DNA of 64,000 nucleotides. Origin: Tanypteryx hageni. Its lineage: Eukaryota > Arthropoda > Insecta > Odonata > Petaluridae. The position numbers were made by a program, and so were the translations under genes. Position 1 is the first letter of the stretch, and each line of letters begins with the position of its first letter. Of the stretch, positions 47,001 through 61,028 are shown piece by piece. Under the pieces are notes generated by a model. It had not been told where the DNA came from. It saw only the letters and a list, made by a program, of their open reading frames with translations, and did no database searches. Location of the stretch: NCBI GenBank assembly GCA_028673005.1, contig CM054114.1, forward strand, positions 16,245,516 to 16,309,515. The letters are read 5' to 3'.

Positions 47001-47727
47001 TTTCGGGTTAAAAGGGTAAATACCGAGTTTTATTATTTTCCTTTTCATTCAAGTTAAAATCGGATATAAATAAGTTACAGATTTTTTGAGGTTTTAAAAA
47101 GAGTTCAATCTAGGGTAATTTTCGGGTTTTATTATTATATAATTCAGATAAAATTATTTTTAAATAAAAATCTTCTTTAAAAATTTAAAAGTTTTATTTA
47201 GCAATAATTTTTATGATTCACATACAATATCATTTCCATAACCAGTGTGTCTTCAGTAGTATTAATGCTTTCCAGTGTTTGCAAATGACACAAATGGGAA
47301 AATGAACGCTCGACATCACAGCTACCTGTGGGCATAGATAATAGTGTTAAGGGAAACTTAATTAGGATATCGGACTCCAGCATTAACCCAAAACCTAATA
47401 ATGTCCAAATCTTTGTTTAGAGGTGTTGCCTCTAATAAATAGGCAATAAGTTTGGATTAAATCTACTCATCCACATTATCATGTGCCCAAAAATTTGACG
47501 ATAGCACTTGTATCTGGATCATGCAGAGATTTCTTTAAAGGATCTATTATAGATGCCATTTTTCAAAAAGATTTGACAGATGTATTAAGATTTCTGTGTA
47601 TTGTAGCAACTTCCAAAAATTCTTTTATAACCACAATGATTTTAGGTGCAATAGATAATATTCTCATGGACTAAGTGAGAAATGTCTTTAATATGTATTA
47701 GACTAGGCATATTTTCTCCAAAGAAAG
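47001..47727 (-). other. Unique 727-bp palindrome spacer with hAT C-terminal fragment
   Basis: This is the only non-mirrored stretch of the palindrome centre. On the minus strand it begins (about 47720-47665) with a second, diverged copy of the GENMPSLxHI-DISHLVH segment found inside both arms. It ends with SMPTGSCDVERSFSHLC (about 47280-47340), the hATC dimerisation signature, and a stop at 47198-47200. The plus-strand frame at 47483-47674 is an antisense shadow. Below 47198 the spacer is AT-rich, perhaps element 3' flank. Confidence 0.7.
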
Positions 47728-47730
47728 AAT

Positions 47731-49003
47731 CCATACCCTACAGATAATATACGTAAAATAGAGCATGTCCACCTCTTAGAAGGTGTGTAAGACTTGACCT
47801 GTTTCTGGCGATTTCCAAGGGAGTTCCATTTGCCTCTTTAATTGTAGTTTGATAATATGGTCAATTAGCTTCACTTTCAAGTTGTTTTTGTAAATTAATA
47901 ATTGGTGTCAATTGTTCTTTTTAATATAAGAGTAAAGCGTATAATTCATTTTGCCAAAAAGATTCAATTATCTCAATGATTTCTATTATATTTTTACTTT
48001 CAGCCACTTCTGAATCTTTCAAATATTTATGTATACCAGACCAAATTTCAATAATTATTTTTAAGCTTTCAAAAAAGCTGGTGCAATGAACAGGTATGAC
48101 AGCAGGGAGTTTTACTCCAATAATTTCTAAACTTTCCCATGCTAAGGTAAGCTAAGTATTTACCAAATTGTTCGGCGAATGTTTAAAAACAGTCCCTAGC
48201 GTAATAACTATTTTTCTTGCAGTAGTCATTGACAGACAATTGTTAGCTTTGTCTACGGGAACATGGACTAAGTGAGAAATGTCTGTAATATGTAGTAGAC
48301 TAGGCATATTTTCTCCAATTTTAAGATTTGAAACCATTGCTTTCATCTATTCAGCACTGTCGGTTGCCATACAAAGAACATCTAACCACTTTTTAGCAAT
48401 TTTTTCCATTGTTCGTCTTATAACTGTGGCAATAGTAACGCTATTTGGCTTAGTCACAAAAGAAACGTTAAATAAAAAAAATGATTTTCCTTGTCCACCT
48501 TCATCGTAATATGTCAACAATGTGCTCATAGTTGGTTGTCCTACAACAATGTGACTTTTATCAATAATAAAGCTTATTTTATAGTACTTTATCGATTCTA
48601 TTATTTTGGCAAATTGTTGATTGAATACTTCAGACAAATACTTTTTTAGTAACGAATCATATTTCGGCGTAGTTTTAGTTGCAGGACAATATTCTTTTAC
48701 AAAATTACCTATTGGACCATCACAAGTTATTAGACTCAATCCAGCATGGCAAATGGCACGAATAAAATCATTAATTGCACCTTCTGGTTTTTTCTTTTTC
48801 ACTCTGTCTTACAAGTGTATCATTAAGTGTTAGCTGTTGCTGTGATGTTGAAGGAATGGGATTTAAAAATTAAGAACATAATTCTTTGTCTTAACACTAC
48901 AGCGAGCACAACCTATTTTCGGACACGGGCAGACATGTGGTGGCAAATTTGCTACCATGCCATTTTCCTCAAATTTTGTCGTATTATACATGTTTTTGGG
49001 CCA
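47731..49003 (-). pseudogene. hAT transposase remnant at the inner end of the right arm
   Basis: Mirror copy of 45725-46997 on the minus strand. Read towards lower coordinates it passes into the spacer, where a hAT C-terminus follows in the same orientation. The right copy plus the spacer therefore looks like the more original arrangement. Confidence 0.65.
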
Positions 49004-49661
49004 GTGAGTTTTTATTATTAAAAATGATCAAGCTTACAAAACAAAATTTTATATTTGCCTTAAAAAATATATTTTAAAACATTGAAAAAAATAATAATTT
49101 CTGCTGTGCCAGTAACAAAAAAATATAACAAAACGTAAAGGCAACATAAAGGTAAACATATGTATGGCTACTTCATGATTGTTGGAAGATAAATAGGAAA
49201 TTGCAACATTAATGACAACAATTTTACGTTACCCTTCAAATAAAATGTCTTTTTTCCTGACTAGTTATTTTTCTTCACTGTGTCATCAAAAATTTAAAAA
49301 ACCCTTAAGGTAACATTAAGTAGGTAAAAAAGTAAGTAGCACATGTATTGTATACATAATAACAATAACAATGGCACAATTTAAGACAATTTTAAAATAT
49401 CAATAAATGAATAAGACAAAAGTAATTTAGTTTAGGTACATACATTGGAACACTAGTTAGAATCAGATTCAGAAAAATTATTTGTTGATTCACATTTTGT
49501 ACATGCAGTAACTGTATATAATTTATAAATCAATTCAATAAAGTTAAGAAAATAATGCTTTACCAACTACAGTATAACATGTTATGTAATAAAAATACTT
49601 ACATTGCTGGGCGCGTGGTAGCACATTTGATACCTATACATAAAATATTATTAAGAACTTA

Positions 49662-49981
49662 GGTCTGCACTAAGCATGTGGATAAACGCCACTGAAGTAT
49701 GAAGACTAGAAGAGATAGGAACCAGAGTTTTTTTTAAAACACACCAGATATTAATAAAATAATTTCTGCACTAAGCGTGTGGATAAACGTCACTGAATGA
49801 CAAGTATGAAGATTAGAAGAGATAGGAACCAGAGTTTTTTTTTAACACACCAGAAATTAATAAAATAATTTTTGCACTAAGCGTGTGGAAAAACGCCACT
49901 AAATGACAAGTATGAAGACTTGAAGAGATAGGAACCAGAGTTTTTTTTAAACATACCAGATATTAATAAAATAATTTTTCT
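49662..49981. repeat. Three ~105-bp tandem repeats (right arm)
   Basis: Mirror copy of 44747-45066 with the same three-unit structure. Confidence 0.85.
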
Positions 49982-50830
49982 TTCCTAGTGTTAACAACTA
50001 ACAGACACTCAGGCTCTATTTTAGGAGCTCAAACTTCTCCTATCAAAGATCAAACAAAAATTCGGGAGAATCCCAAGCATAATATCACAATTTTGTTTGC
50101 ATCGATCGTTACGACATTTACATTTCTATCTGCAAACAACAATTAAAAAAACCATATTTTCTCTCCCTTGCTCTAATACATATATTCTATGACGTATACA
50201 TAAATTTAAAAATTTATTCGAATAGAGAATAACATTCATCACAAAAAAGTTCGCGAGACCATATATGTAATTACGACTTATAGTTTCGGAAATAAAAACT
50301 CAAGTAACAACCAATAACTCTATATGTTTTATACGCATTTCCCATAAGGAAAATCTTTAAAACTCTGCGTATTCCATTTTTCTTCCTGTTTATTTTTGTC
50401 AACGAAAACAATCTTTGTAGCAACTTTAGTAAACAAGACCTAATATAAATTCGTTTTATTTTCTTTCCTGCGCCTACCGAGCATTGTGAATGAAAGAAAA
50501 TGTATTATTCTTAACTTAATTAAGTACGTTTATCTTCTTTACGTATACACCCACTAAGTAATAAGAAATAAATAATTTACGACGAAGGAATGAAAGTGAG
50601 TTTAAATATTAATGTTACTCATCTCAAGAGAGTTATGTATGATTTAAATAATTTAATTTTCGACTGTTCTATTAATTACTACCTACGGATTATAAAATAA
50701 ATCGGTAAATCACAGATTCCATATTTCCTTGACATCGCTTCTGATATATCCTTTAGCAGTTGTTAGACATTAGATCACCTTAGACAAAGCCATTATAATT
50801 TATATTTTTCTAAATTGATTATATCAAACA

Positions 50831-50950
50831 ATGGAGGATTTATTTTTTGTGTCGTCGCCTTTGTTGGCCGTTGTGGCAACCACTCCCTTCCGGGATAGTT
50901 CATTGTTGTTCATGAACGACTTAAAACCAAACAAAGAATGTGTGCACAAG
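50831..50950 (+). CDS. Candidate start-codon exon (right arm)
   Basis: AAACAATGG opens a 40-codon frame (MEDLFFVSSPLLAVVATTPF, then RDSSLLFMND…CVHK) that ends exactly at a donor, CACAAG|GTAATT, in phase 0. It cannot join the transmembrane exon directly, because that exon needs one carried base, so another exon would have to intervene. In the left-arm counterpart (43778-43897) codon 35 is TAA. It is a possible first exon of the host gene or a chance frame; I see no signal peptide. Confidence 0.3.
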
Positions 50951-51167
50951 GTAATTTCAATTGCTTTTCAACATTATTAATGAAAATCTGGTATATTTCA
51001 GAACATGGAACGTAGCCTAGCTTAGGTGATAAGTGGAATTTCAACCAAATATAAGGTTAGTTCACATTGTAATTAACGAAAGAACTGCGTCACTAAAGCC
51101 AAGAAACATAAGTTTTCTATTTCAAATGGATAGTGGTTAGTGAATCGGAATGCCGATAACCATAGTC

Positions 51168-51668
51168 TGTCTTGATAATCCACACGCTCCTATTTTCCGC
51201 CGGCTTAATCGAGCCTTCACAGTTCTCTTTCCATCAGCTGAAACATTTGCCTTCATCTTTTTCCTTCTAACACACGCCTTTGATCATGCTTCCCTCCTAT
51301 TCTTCTCATTTTATCAACTTCTTCTTGCGGACGTCTTCCTTAATATTCCCCATTGGTAGAAGATACTATATTCTACTAAGAGTGGCCTTTGCTTTCGCTA
51401 TTCTAGTCCTAATTTTATCGGTACATTTTGCTTCTCTCGTCATGATGCTTTCAAGGTACAACTTTACTGTCTGAAACTGATTCCGATGGCTTTCCAAGCC
51501 AATACTTACGTTCGAGTATTTTTCTTTTCCCGATATTTGCATGAACTTGGATCTTTTCCTATCTATATGTTTCCAAGGACAATATTTCTGTTAACTGTGT
51601 CCGTCGAAGATCGACTTCATCTTTCGAAACCTTCGACCTCAGTACAAAGACAGGCTATTAATGCATAC
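51168..51668 (-). pseudogene. RTE-like RT 3' fragment (right arm)
   Basis: Mirror copy of 43060-43560. Confidence 0.5.
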
Positions 51669-51910
51669 AGAACCAGGAAACTATATAATCTGATCTTCCA
51701 CAACATCTTTCTTACAATTAGTTTGAAACAATCAAAAAATTTACCTCCGTAAGGAAATAGACATCAATCAAAGTAAGTTACTGAGTTATTACAAACGATA
51801 GTTTTCAGAAATAATTTTTTTATAATTTATGAATAGTTCAAAATGTCAAATAATGAGATAAGCCGTAGACATACGTTGAATTTTAAATTGTTTCTCTTAT
51901 GTCTCTGCAG

Positions 51911-52050
51911 TGTCTAGCGATCGTATCCCCGTATTCGTCACCCTTGCGGTAGTCATTTCTTTCTTCGGCTGCCTCATCGGGTGGTGGATCTGGGGACGCT
52001 TCAACCGTTATTGCGCCGGGAGGAGGTGGTGTGTGGAAGATGGTGACCCT
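51911..52050 (+). CDS. Transmembrane exon, second copy (right arm)
   Basis: Mirror copy of 42678-42817, with identical splice signals and identical protein. With 59014-59070 it forms a plus-strand copy of the gene running out of the window to the right. Confidence 0.7.
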
Positions 52051-52287
52051 GTAAGTATAATACGCCTAAACTGGCAATTACATACTTCTCTTATCTTACA
52101 AACCCTTCTAAGAGGTTATTTTATGCAGTTGATAACAAAAATGTCCAATCGTCTCTAGTGAATATGAAATGCTCGTTTTTAAGAAAATAACCTTTTTTGT
52201 TCAAATAACTATTCATTTATTAAGAGCAAATGTCCCTTACTGCTACAAAATTTTACTTTACATTCATATCATAACGGATACAAGCAC

Positions 52288-52490
52288 GGATTCCGGGAGG
52301 TTGTCGGTGGTGTAGTGTTTAGGACGTTGGCTGCTACTCGCCTGCTGCTCGAAAGGGTAGCTAGAACGAATCTTGCGAAAGTAAGTTTTTTTCCAAGGCT
52401 CTCTGTTAGTGTGGTTTGGGGAGACCGCGGAAAGTCAATGTTCCGTCCTTTGGAAGGGACGTTAAGCCGTTGCCCTCTCTCTCTCTCTTA
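52288..52490 (+). mobile_element. tRNA-derived SINE (right arm)
   Basis: Mirror copy of 42238-42440 with the same degraded box B and (CT)n tail. Confidence 0.7.
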
Positions 52491-55400
52491 ATTTGTTTGG
52501 TAAATAGTTTTACCACCAATATAGGCCGTGCTTCGTGGTAACACCCAAGTTCCCAGCCTTGGTGCTTTTCATTAAGAGTAGGCTAATGCCGGCGGGTTTA
52601 GAAAAGTTCGACGTAATCGTTTCGTCTCGGAGATCTTTCGGCGGAGAGACATTTCGGCGCGGGACTTTTTGGCGAAGGAACACAATTTTTCTGTGTTTTC
52701 CTGGGTAAAACTAGAGCAAAGTTACTACATATTATGTCTTGGCTTCCTGTTGGTAAAAATCTTAAATTAATGGAATATTTCTTAATACTGATATTGGAAA
52801 TTCATGTACGTACACAACAATGTCTTATGAAAATAATAAAGTTAGGAGGGGGGAGTGCGGTAAAAATTGTTAACACATATAGGCGATATGGCTGTCTGTC
52901 GTAATCGTCGACAAATGTCGAATTTTAAATTGGAATTCTACGAAGATAAATAATCATCGGTAACTGTCGATTAGGAATAAAAATATTAATCCTGATTAAT
53001 AAATTATGATTTCTCTTAGTTTATCACATTGAAACTAATATTATTATTCTCAAACATCGTTAGCTGTTAATTCAAAAACCAGACCGAAAACACTTGACGT
53101 TTACAACGTCTGCATTTTGTTTTAAGGTCACTGGTGCATAAGGAGTTGTTGAATTCGCTCTAAGAAAAATCATCGTTAAACGAAACGTCTTTGCATGAAT
53201 GCTCATATACCAAAATAACAATACTTACGATTAAGGGTAGATTATTTCTCTGTGCTTATGATATTTTTAATAAAAATACATTAATCTTCAGATCTTATAA
53301 AGCTATCTGCATGATTTCTGATCATTTTCATTAAGACTGGTTTGCCATACCACCTCATGCCGTCCCATCTTAAGCACTACTTAAATAAATTCGATTGTAC
53401 GCTTAACATACAATGTATAGAAAAACCGTAGATAAGATTTAAATTCCCTTACGCTCAGTTCTTACACTCTCAGCTTCAACTCAATGGAGATTGTTATGAT
53501 TAACCTTTACGCTAATACTATATAGTCTGTTGACATATTTGGCGAATATCTCAGGATCTTTGCAAGATAACTGGAATGCCTTGTTTTAATATTTTTATTT
53601 TATATGAAAGGAAGAGAATCAAATAAAAAACCAACTAAACATATTTGAAGGAAAATAGCAATTCCAAAGTGACGACAAAACCTAAAAATGCTATACTTCT
53701 TCAATATAACGTAGTTTCTTATGATTACGGTGACATCTCTGAACGAATGATAAACCATTCGTAAAAGAAAAGAATTTAATTTTTCTAACAAACCAAGTTC
53801 GAATCCGTGCTGAGGTAGCGTAAAAATAGGTTTATAAATGCGAATAAGCTTATTTTTCCAAGGATCAACTATGGATAATTTTAATTACGCTAGGAAAAAA
53901 CTCAGCACTTTTAAAAGGAAATTAAAAATTGAATTGGCTTTACGCATTGAATTATAAGTAAGGACCTCATAAACAGATATTTACTTTGATGTAATCGAGA
54001 TGCAAACCATAACACTAAGCTTTCTCCTTGCGATATGATCTGTTTTTCTCGATGCTCCTGTTACTCACATAGTCTACTTTTGGCTCTTCCTTTCCGTTCG
54101 TTCTTCGTTTGTATTTTTTTTGTTTTTGTGATTCATTCTTTGTCCTCACTTTTATTAACACCAGTATAGCATACCACATCCAACTTTGCAACCTCATGCA
54201 ATGCTTATTTAATATTAATTAATAATGTTATTAATAATTTCGACCATCTTCCCCATAACCTTCCCACCGCTAATCCTTACTAATTTCCGTAGTGTAGTTA
54301 AATATTGCTCATTGCCGCAATTTACCATTTATGCGTATTTTCACAACAAATTTACCAGAGTTTAGGGTGATTATTAAACATGGCAATAAACCCAATCATA
54401 ATCTATTTGGTTATTGTATACTACGGCAAAATAGATATGGATTAAGAGAATACTCCTAAGCCGCAAGGAATATTCTCTAAATTTATCCAACCCCTAGAAT
54501 TCTATCCCACCCGGTCAATAATAGTTATTTACGTACTAAAAAGTGCTCCTGTTATTCACATACTGTACTTGTGGCTCTTCCTTTCCGTTTGTTCTTCGTC
54601 TGTATTTTTTGTTTTAGTGGTTCATTCTTTGTTCTTACTTTTATTAACACCAGTATAACATACCAAATCCTACTTTTCAACCTCATGCAATGCTTATTTA
54701 ATATTAATTAATAATATTATTAATAATTTCGACCATCTTCCCCATAACCTTCCCACCGCTAATCCTTACTAATTTCCGTAGTGTAGTTAAATATTGCTCA
54801 TTTACTATGAAATTTCCATTCGATAGACATTCATCTCCCCTATAAATGTTAGTTATTTCGATCTCTCCCTCCCTCCCCCCGCCAACAGTTATTATTCTCA
54901 TAAGATGATGTTGTGTACCTACAAGCAATTTTCAGTAGGTATCAGTATTACGAAATATTCCGTTAATATTTTAACCTACAGGAAGCCAAGATATAGTTGG
55001 GCTTGGTAGGATACGATTTAAATCGATGAAAATCTAATTTTTTTTTAATTTAAATCGACGAAAATGAACTGTCTTCGATAAGTGTAGAATTCACCAATAC
55101 ATTTTCCAGGAAATTTATGCGTCATGATTTTAAAACTTTGTTATCCGCTCTAAAACTTAACATATTTTACCACCAAACAACCAAAACCGTAGAGACAGTC
55201 TGTACTTTTCATACCCACGGCCAAACAACATTCGGAATTTGTTTTCTAATTTCGCTTACTTATGTCACTGCTGTCTTAAGGGCACCTACTCAGCAACCGT
55301 GGAATCCAAGGGTAGAGGACAAAATATTATGATCGGTTAATTGTGATCTTTCTTTCCCCCGGCCAGATCCGATATGCCATACGCACTTTAGACTTCATTT

Positions 55401-56633
55401 ACCGAAAAGTCGGGGGACGTCTATTGCGTCCTCTGCGCGAAATTATCTGCCGACCTCCTCCAACAGGCAAAATGAAAGGTTTTCCCGAACTGAAAAATGA
55501 GTATCGTAGGGCATTTCCAAAAGCACCCTGTCATAAAATGTATATAATCTTTCTGAGAGTGTCCATCGTGCTTAGTTTCTTTTGCATTACTGCCGAAGGC
55601 GCATCGTTCCATATACGCACTCTGGAGTTTTTCCGCATTCATAGTTGTTTATTACTCAACAAAATGATATACTTTTCATCAAAATATTCATTCATACATT
55701 AGGTTGTGCGTTATACTCATGCGGCGTTAATTTCTCGATAATGATCTTGATTTCGTGAATAATTTATTGCAAAAAGTTAACTGTTCCAGGGTGGTGGCCG
55801 AAGTCAATAACAATACATTCGCCAAAATATAGATAACAACAAATAAAGCAGCATAAAATAAGCCTTATTTTTATTTACACACTTTTAGTTAAACATAATT
55901 AGAAGCAATTCAATTTATAACACTTTTCTAGGTTACAATTGATGAAATGTATTGAAATAATCATCGATATTAGATATCGCTTTTTAAGAAATACATCCTT
56001 ATAAACGTCGGTGTATGTGAGTATTTCTTGCTAATCAACCTCTTGGATTATTATAGCCAAAATATAAAGGTCTAAAACTAAAATGTTCAATTACATGTAT
56101 AATAATAAACGTTGATGTACGTCGTTGATTTTTAGGAATAAAAAATAATGGTAGTTATCGCGTTTTAAGAAATATTAACTTCTAAAACTACCAAGCCTAG
56201 TAAAATGTATGAAAGTAAATGTCGATATTGGTCGCTAATTTTTACGAAAAGTTAACGCCGATATTTTAGAAAAATAAATGTCGAATATTACCAACCCTAT
56301 AGTAGTTGTAATTTTAAGCGTCAATATTAGTCTAAATTTTCTAGGAAAAATAAACTTCGATTTAAATCGTCGATGAAAACAAAAATAAACGTCGAATTCT
56401 ACCAAGTTTAGGTATAGTATGTAGCAATATTTTCTGCTATTTTGCTCGAGTATTACCCCGGGAAAGAGAAAAAATGTGTTCCTGCGCTGAAAGGTCCCCG
56501 CGCGGAAAGATCCCTGAGCCAAATGATCCCTGCGCCGAAAGGTTTCCCTGCCAAAAGATCCTCGCGCCGAAACGGTTGCACCGAACAGTCCCATTCCGAA
56601 TGCCAGCGCCGGGTTTTCCTCCTCCCTTGTGTG

Positions 56634-57684
56634 ATCGGCGTGGAAGGAGCTATGGCTATAATAAATGAAGAGGTTGATCAGACAAAAATATACAAACACG
56701 GATTCCGGAAAGGTAGATTATGTGAAACTCAACTCGGTTTTTCGTGAATGATTTATTGCGATGCGGAGAAAAAAATATCCAGGGCGATTCTATTTTAATT
56801 GACTTCAGGAAGGCGTTTGATAAGGTCCCACATCGGAATTTGATAGCGAAGCACGTAAAATACTGTATCAACCCGAAAATTGCGAATTGGGTGAGAGATT
56901 TCCTCAGGAAGAGAGAACAGATAGTGGTCATTAATGGAATGTACTTGTCCCCCTTTCAAGTCGGGTCACGTGTTCCTCAGAGAAGTTTATTGGGCCCTCT
57001 ACTATTCCTAATTTATGTAAATGGTATTTTTTCGGTGGTAGTAGTAAAATCAGACTCTTCTCAGATGACACCGCCATATATGTTTAAGGAGATAATCAAC
57101 CGAGATGGCAATCAGTCGCTGTAGGAAGATTTAAAAGCCATTTCCGCATGGTGTAAGGAATGGAGCATTGAAATGAAATACAGTAAATGTGCAGTAGTAC
57201 TGTTGTGGAGAAGTAAGAATAGAGAATTAGGTTTCGAGTACAAAATCGATACAAGGAATATTCAAGCAGCTGAACATATAAAATATTTAGGAGTTACTAT
57301 TTGTCGTGACCATTCGTTGAGAATGCACATTCATCGTGTTATAGGTGCAGCTAACAGGAAACTCCTTTATAGGCAGAATAGTGCGGAATAGTACAGAGAA
57401 AGACCGCGTAGCTCCTAAATAAATACAGATCAGAATGTCTAGCAGAAGATGTAGTGGCAGTAATTGAGGCTCCAACGTACATAGGTAGAAACGATCATGG
57501 CGATAAGATACGTGAGATCCATTGTAGGACGGAACGTTATAGAGGCTCCTTCTTTCCGAGAACAATACGAGACCATAACTGGCAAGATAAATCTGCGAGT
57601 AATAACTGTTAGGTGTGCCTCGGTGCAGTGCACCCTCTGCCATCCACCAGAATGGTGAATTGCAGGGTAACATGCAGATGTAGA
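56634..57684 (+). pseudogene. 5'-truncated CR1-like retrotransposon (right arm, 215 bp shorter)
   Basis: Mirror copy of 33585-34850. It has lost 215 bp between 57411 and 57412 (left-arm 33858-34072), removing the WDPYEEDYK … WRPLE portion. A 2-bp microhomology (GC) at the junction fits end-joining repair. Confidence 0.75.
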
Positions 57685-59013
57685 TAAGTGAGGAACGTGA
57701 GGAGCTGTGGGATTTTTCAGTCTCCAGTGCTACAAAATTTTGGGCAAGATTTCACTATTTATTTTTTCCTGACTGTGCCAGATTTGACAAAGCATTTTTC
57801 TTTACATCATTCTTAGCTTTTAACGATCTTAAATAATAATAATATTTATTATGTATTTCTTAAATTACCTCCAAGTTACATTGATAAGTCATATTTGCCG
57901 ATGATAAACAGATTAGGGTCTTTGTTAAGATTGTGACGAGATGGTGTGACTGATTGACATTTTAATGACACTGTAATTGTTGCAAATAGTATGACATGTT
58001 ACGCTATATTAATTTATTTCGGCTATTTGTATTTTACTATAGTGATGTGTTAATAAAATTCTGAAAAATATATTTCAACATATATTTGCTGTGAAACAAT
58101 TTGAAAAATATTTCAATTAATCTAAAAGATAGCCTACTACCGGGTGGTTTTGGTAGCTTAAGTTGCCTTCGTAAACGAATTTAAAACTAACAGGCAAATA
58201 CTACACCAAATGTTTAGCTCTGATCAGCCGTCGGATTCCAAATTGTCAGTTATTTATTTATATTTTCTGTATTTGATAAATAAACTACTACTGCCACTCC
58301 ATGGTTTTGGGAAGTGTGTTGAGAGTTTTTTCAAATGTTAGACTTTGGTAGGAACAAGCCGTACACAGCGCGAGTTCAATGATAAAATTCCACACCAAAC
58401 CCCGTATTTCACGTAATTTAATATATTCTGATAACAGAAGGACCATTTTAATGTACTTATCAGTCTTTTTATATGTCAATATATTCCTACAAGTGTATCG
58501 TTGATATTGATATTAAGGTTACGATACATGATATATATCGGTACATAATATTTTTGTAATCCCAAATTTACAGCCAAGTAAAACTGCCGTTTGCGTCTTT
58601 GATGATTCGCGGTGCGTGCGTACGTGTCAATCAGTCATGACGGTAATTTCGCGGAAGATGATAAACATTCAGCGAGGACTCTCGCAATTTATTATCTTAT
58701 ATATATGGACTCCACTTGACTCAAATAATATGTATTGACTATGTAAACGGGTTTACGCGACCGAACCCTAACGTAAGTCGGGGATTGTCTGTATATGGTG
58801 TTTCTGTTTTTATGAATGCACCGACGATGAAGTGTTATTTAACTTGCGCCAATGAATTTTATGAAACTGTAAAATAACATTTTTTCGGAGATTATGCATA
58901 AGTTTGGAGCTTAGTCTTTGTTTCATTAAATTGTCAATTTATTGAGAATCTTCATCAAATTCAGTTCATAACTACATAATTACGTTAACTCATCTTGTTC
59001 TTTTCTTTATCAG

Positions 59014-59070
59014 AATGAAGATAAATCTCCAAAGGGAATTTTGAAGCATCATAAACGGGAACAGCAACAT
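59014..59070 (+). CDS. 57-nt exon, second copy (right arm)
   Basis: Mirror copy of 32199-32255 with identical splice sites and identical coding sequence. It follows the right-arm transmembrane exon by 7 kb in the same orientation, so the right arm keeps the gene order intact. Confidence 0.62.
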
Positions 59071-61028
59071 GTGAGTGTTTTTCATGATGTTCTGATTTTT
59101 CTGCATTCCATTTACTCGGATGCCTGAATGCATTTTATGGTTGCAATCATAAAAGAAAATCTTTTATTTTGAGAGAAAGAAATTTTAAAAAATATTGCTA
59201 CGTTGATAGTAGTCAAGCCTGATCACGAAATTGTCACATTAGTCTTAATTTAATTTTTTTGAAATTGGAATAAAAAAATTAGTAGTGTTTTGCCATTAGC
59301 TATTTTCCAGGATGAATATAAAGACGTTTAATGCACAAGCTTAGCTTTAAAAATATGCTATGGGCTCTATGTCCTTCGAGTTGTAAGCCGTTATTGTCAG
59401 TCCCATTGCTAGAATGGACAGATGAAGGCAGTCACCCCTTTAATCAAATAGGAAATAAGAGAGAAATGGTCAGCATTTCGGTACTGATGTTATTCTTAGA
59501 ATGGCTGACACACGACAAAGCGAACAATCAGAAAGCAGTTATATATTGAAGCACTTCCATAATTGGCCAAAGGAAGGGGTGTGCAGGAATGTCTAACTTC
59601 AGTATCTGCGGATTCAGCCTTCTACGAGTTGTTTAATATATCCTAATTCCCATTTCAGAGAGTCAATTACGATATTTATTATTTATTCCATACCAAGTGT
59701 GCAACTTGCCGCAATTCACCATTTATGCGTAAATATCACAACAAATTGACCAGAATTTATGGTGATTATTATAATATGGCAATAAACACAATCAAAATCT
59801 ATTTCGTTATTGTATACTACGGCGAAATAGATATGGATTAAGAGAATACTCCTAAGCCGCAAGGAATATTCTCTAAATATATCCAATCCCTAGAATTCTA
59901 TCCCACCCGGTCAATAATAGTTATTTACGGACTAACAAGTAAGTGAAATGATGTCTCCCCATTTTATCCTGGAGAAAGTTATACATTGTATAAGTGGCGA
60001 CTTTTACCGAGGGCCCCTGCCGTTCTAGCTATGCTGCTGTACTGTATACAAATACAAATCGGTGTTTTTAAAATCGCTATACCTATTGTGGTGGTTCTCC
60101 TCTTTCTTACCCAGTTGCACAATAAAATGTAGTATTTCTTCTAAATGAGAATGTGAAATGATATTCCATGAAAGTCTCCTTAGTTTTTTTCCAATTCAAG
60201 ATACAACTTGAGTAGAATTAACAGATTCGTCATTAAAGGAGCCGTATAAGGTAAAATTATCAGCCAAATATATGAGAGGTCAAGGGTGCGGTAATGGATC
60301 AAACATGTAGATGCACAAATCAAGATTCCCTGTAGTGCTCGTTCTTTAAATTGTGAACAACGGTGCAAAAAATATACTTCAAAAGAATTGGTTTCTTTAC
60401 TGCGGTGAAAGAGCTTTATAATTTCTCCTCTGCGTCTAAAAAACGGTGGGAAGTGTTGAACAAGTATGTTTCCAGAAGGAGCTTAACTCTTATCTGGGCA
60501 AGCTATTTTACCAACTCTGAGACTCACAGTTGATTACAATGCATTGGAAGGATTGAAGAGCAGTAATACTTTCAGCAAATATAATTCATTTATTTACCAA
60601 AGACATAAAATGGCAATTAAAATATTTTGCTACAAAATATATTACAAAAATATAAGTTTTTTGAACAATATGGAAATTATTTTATCGCTTTTTTACAGTT
60701 GAAGCAGAAAATTCTTTTAATGCTGCGTTCGTTGCAAACATTATTTCTACATTAACTACTACATAGTTTTTGCAGCATGCTTATACTTGTTGTGCACGTA
60801 TTGCTACGGTGACTATATCTTCCAAACCAAAATTCGGGACACATGGTAAACAAATAATTTTTTCTTATTCGTGAATTTATTTTTATGAAAATTTCTACAA
60901 AAGTATAAAAATTAAATCACATATAACGAATCGCCTTTATTAAAAAGAATAAAATGAAAAAATACAAAATTCAGCAAAAAATATTTATATATAACCAGTT
61001 AATACAATATTTGTTTTTAATTTTGTCA

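Noticed and set aside
47483..47674. 63-codon plus frame in the palindrome spacer
   Set aside because: It overlaps the hAT remnant in antisense and has no recognisable motif.
51150..51752. Open frames of 64-88 codons at 51150-51752 and mirror 42976-43578
   Set aside because: They are antisense to an RTE-type RT fragment; the hydrophobic composition comes from reverse-complemented Lys/Arg-rich coding sequence.
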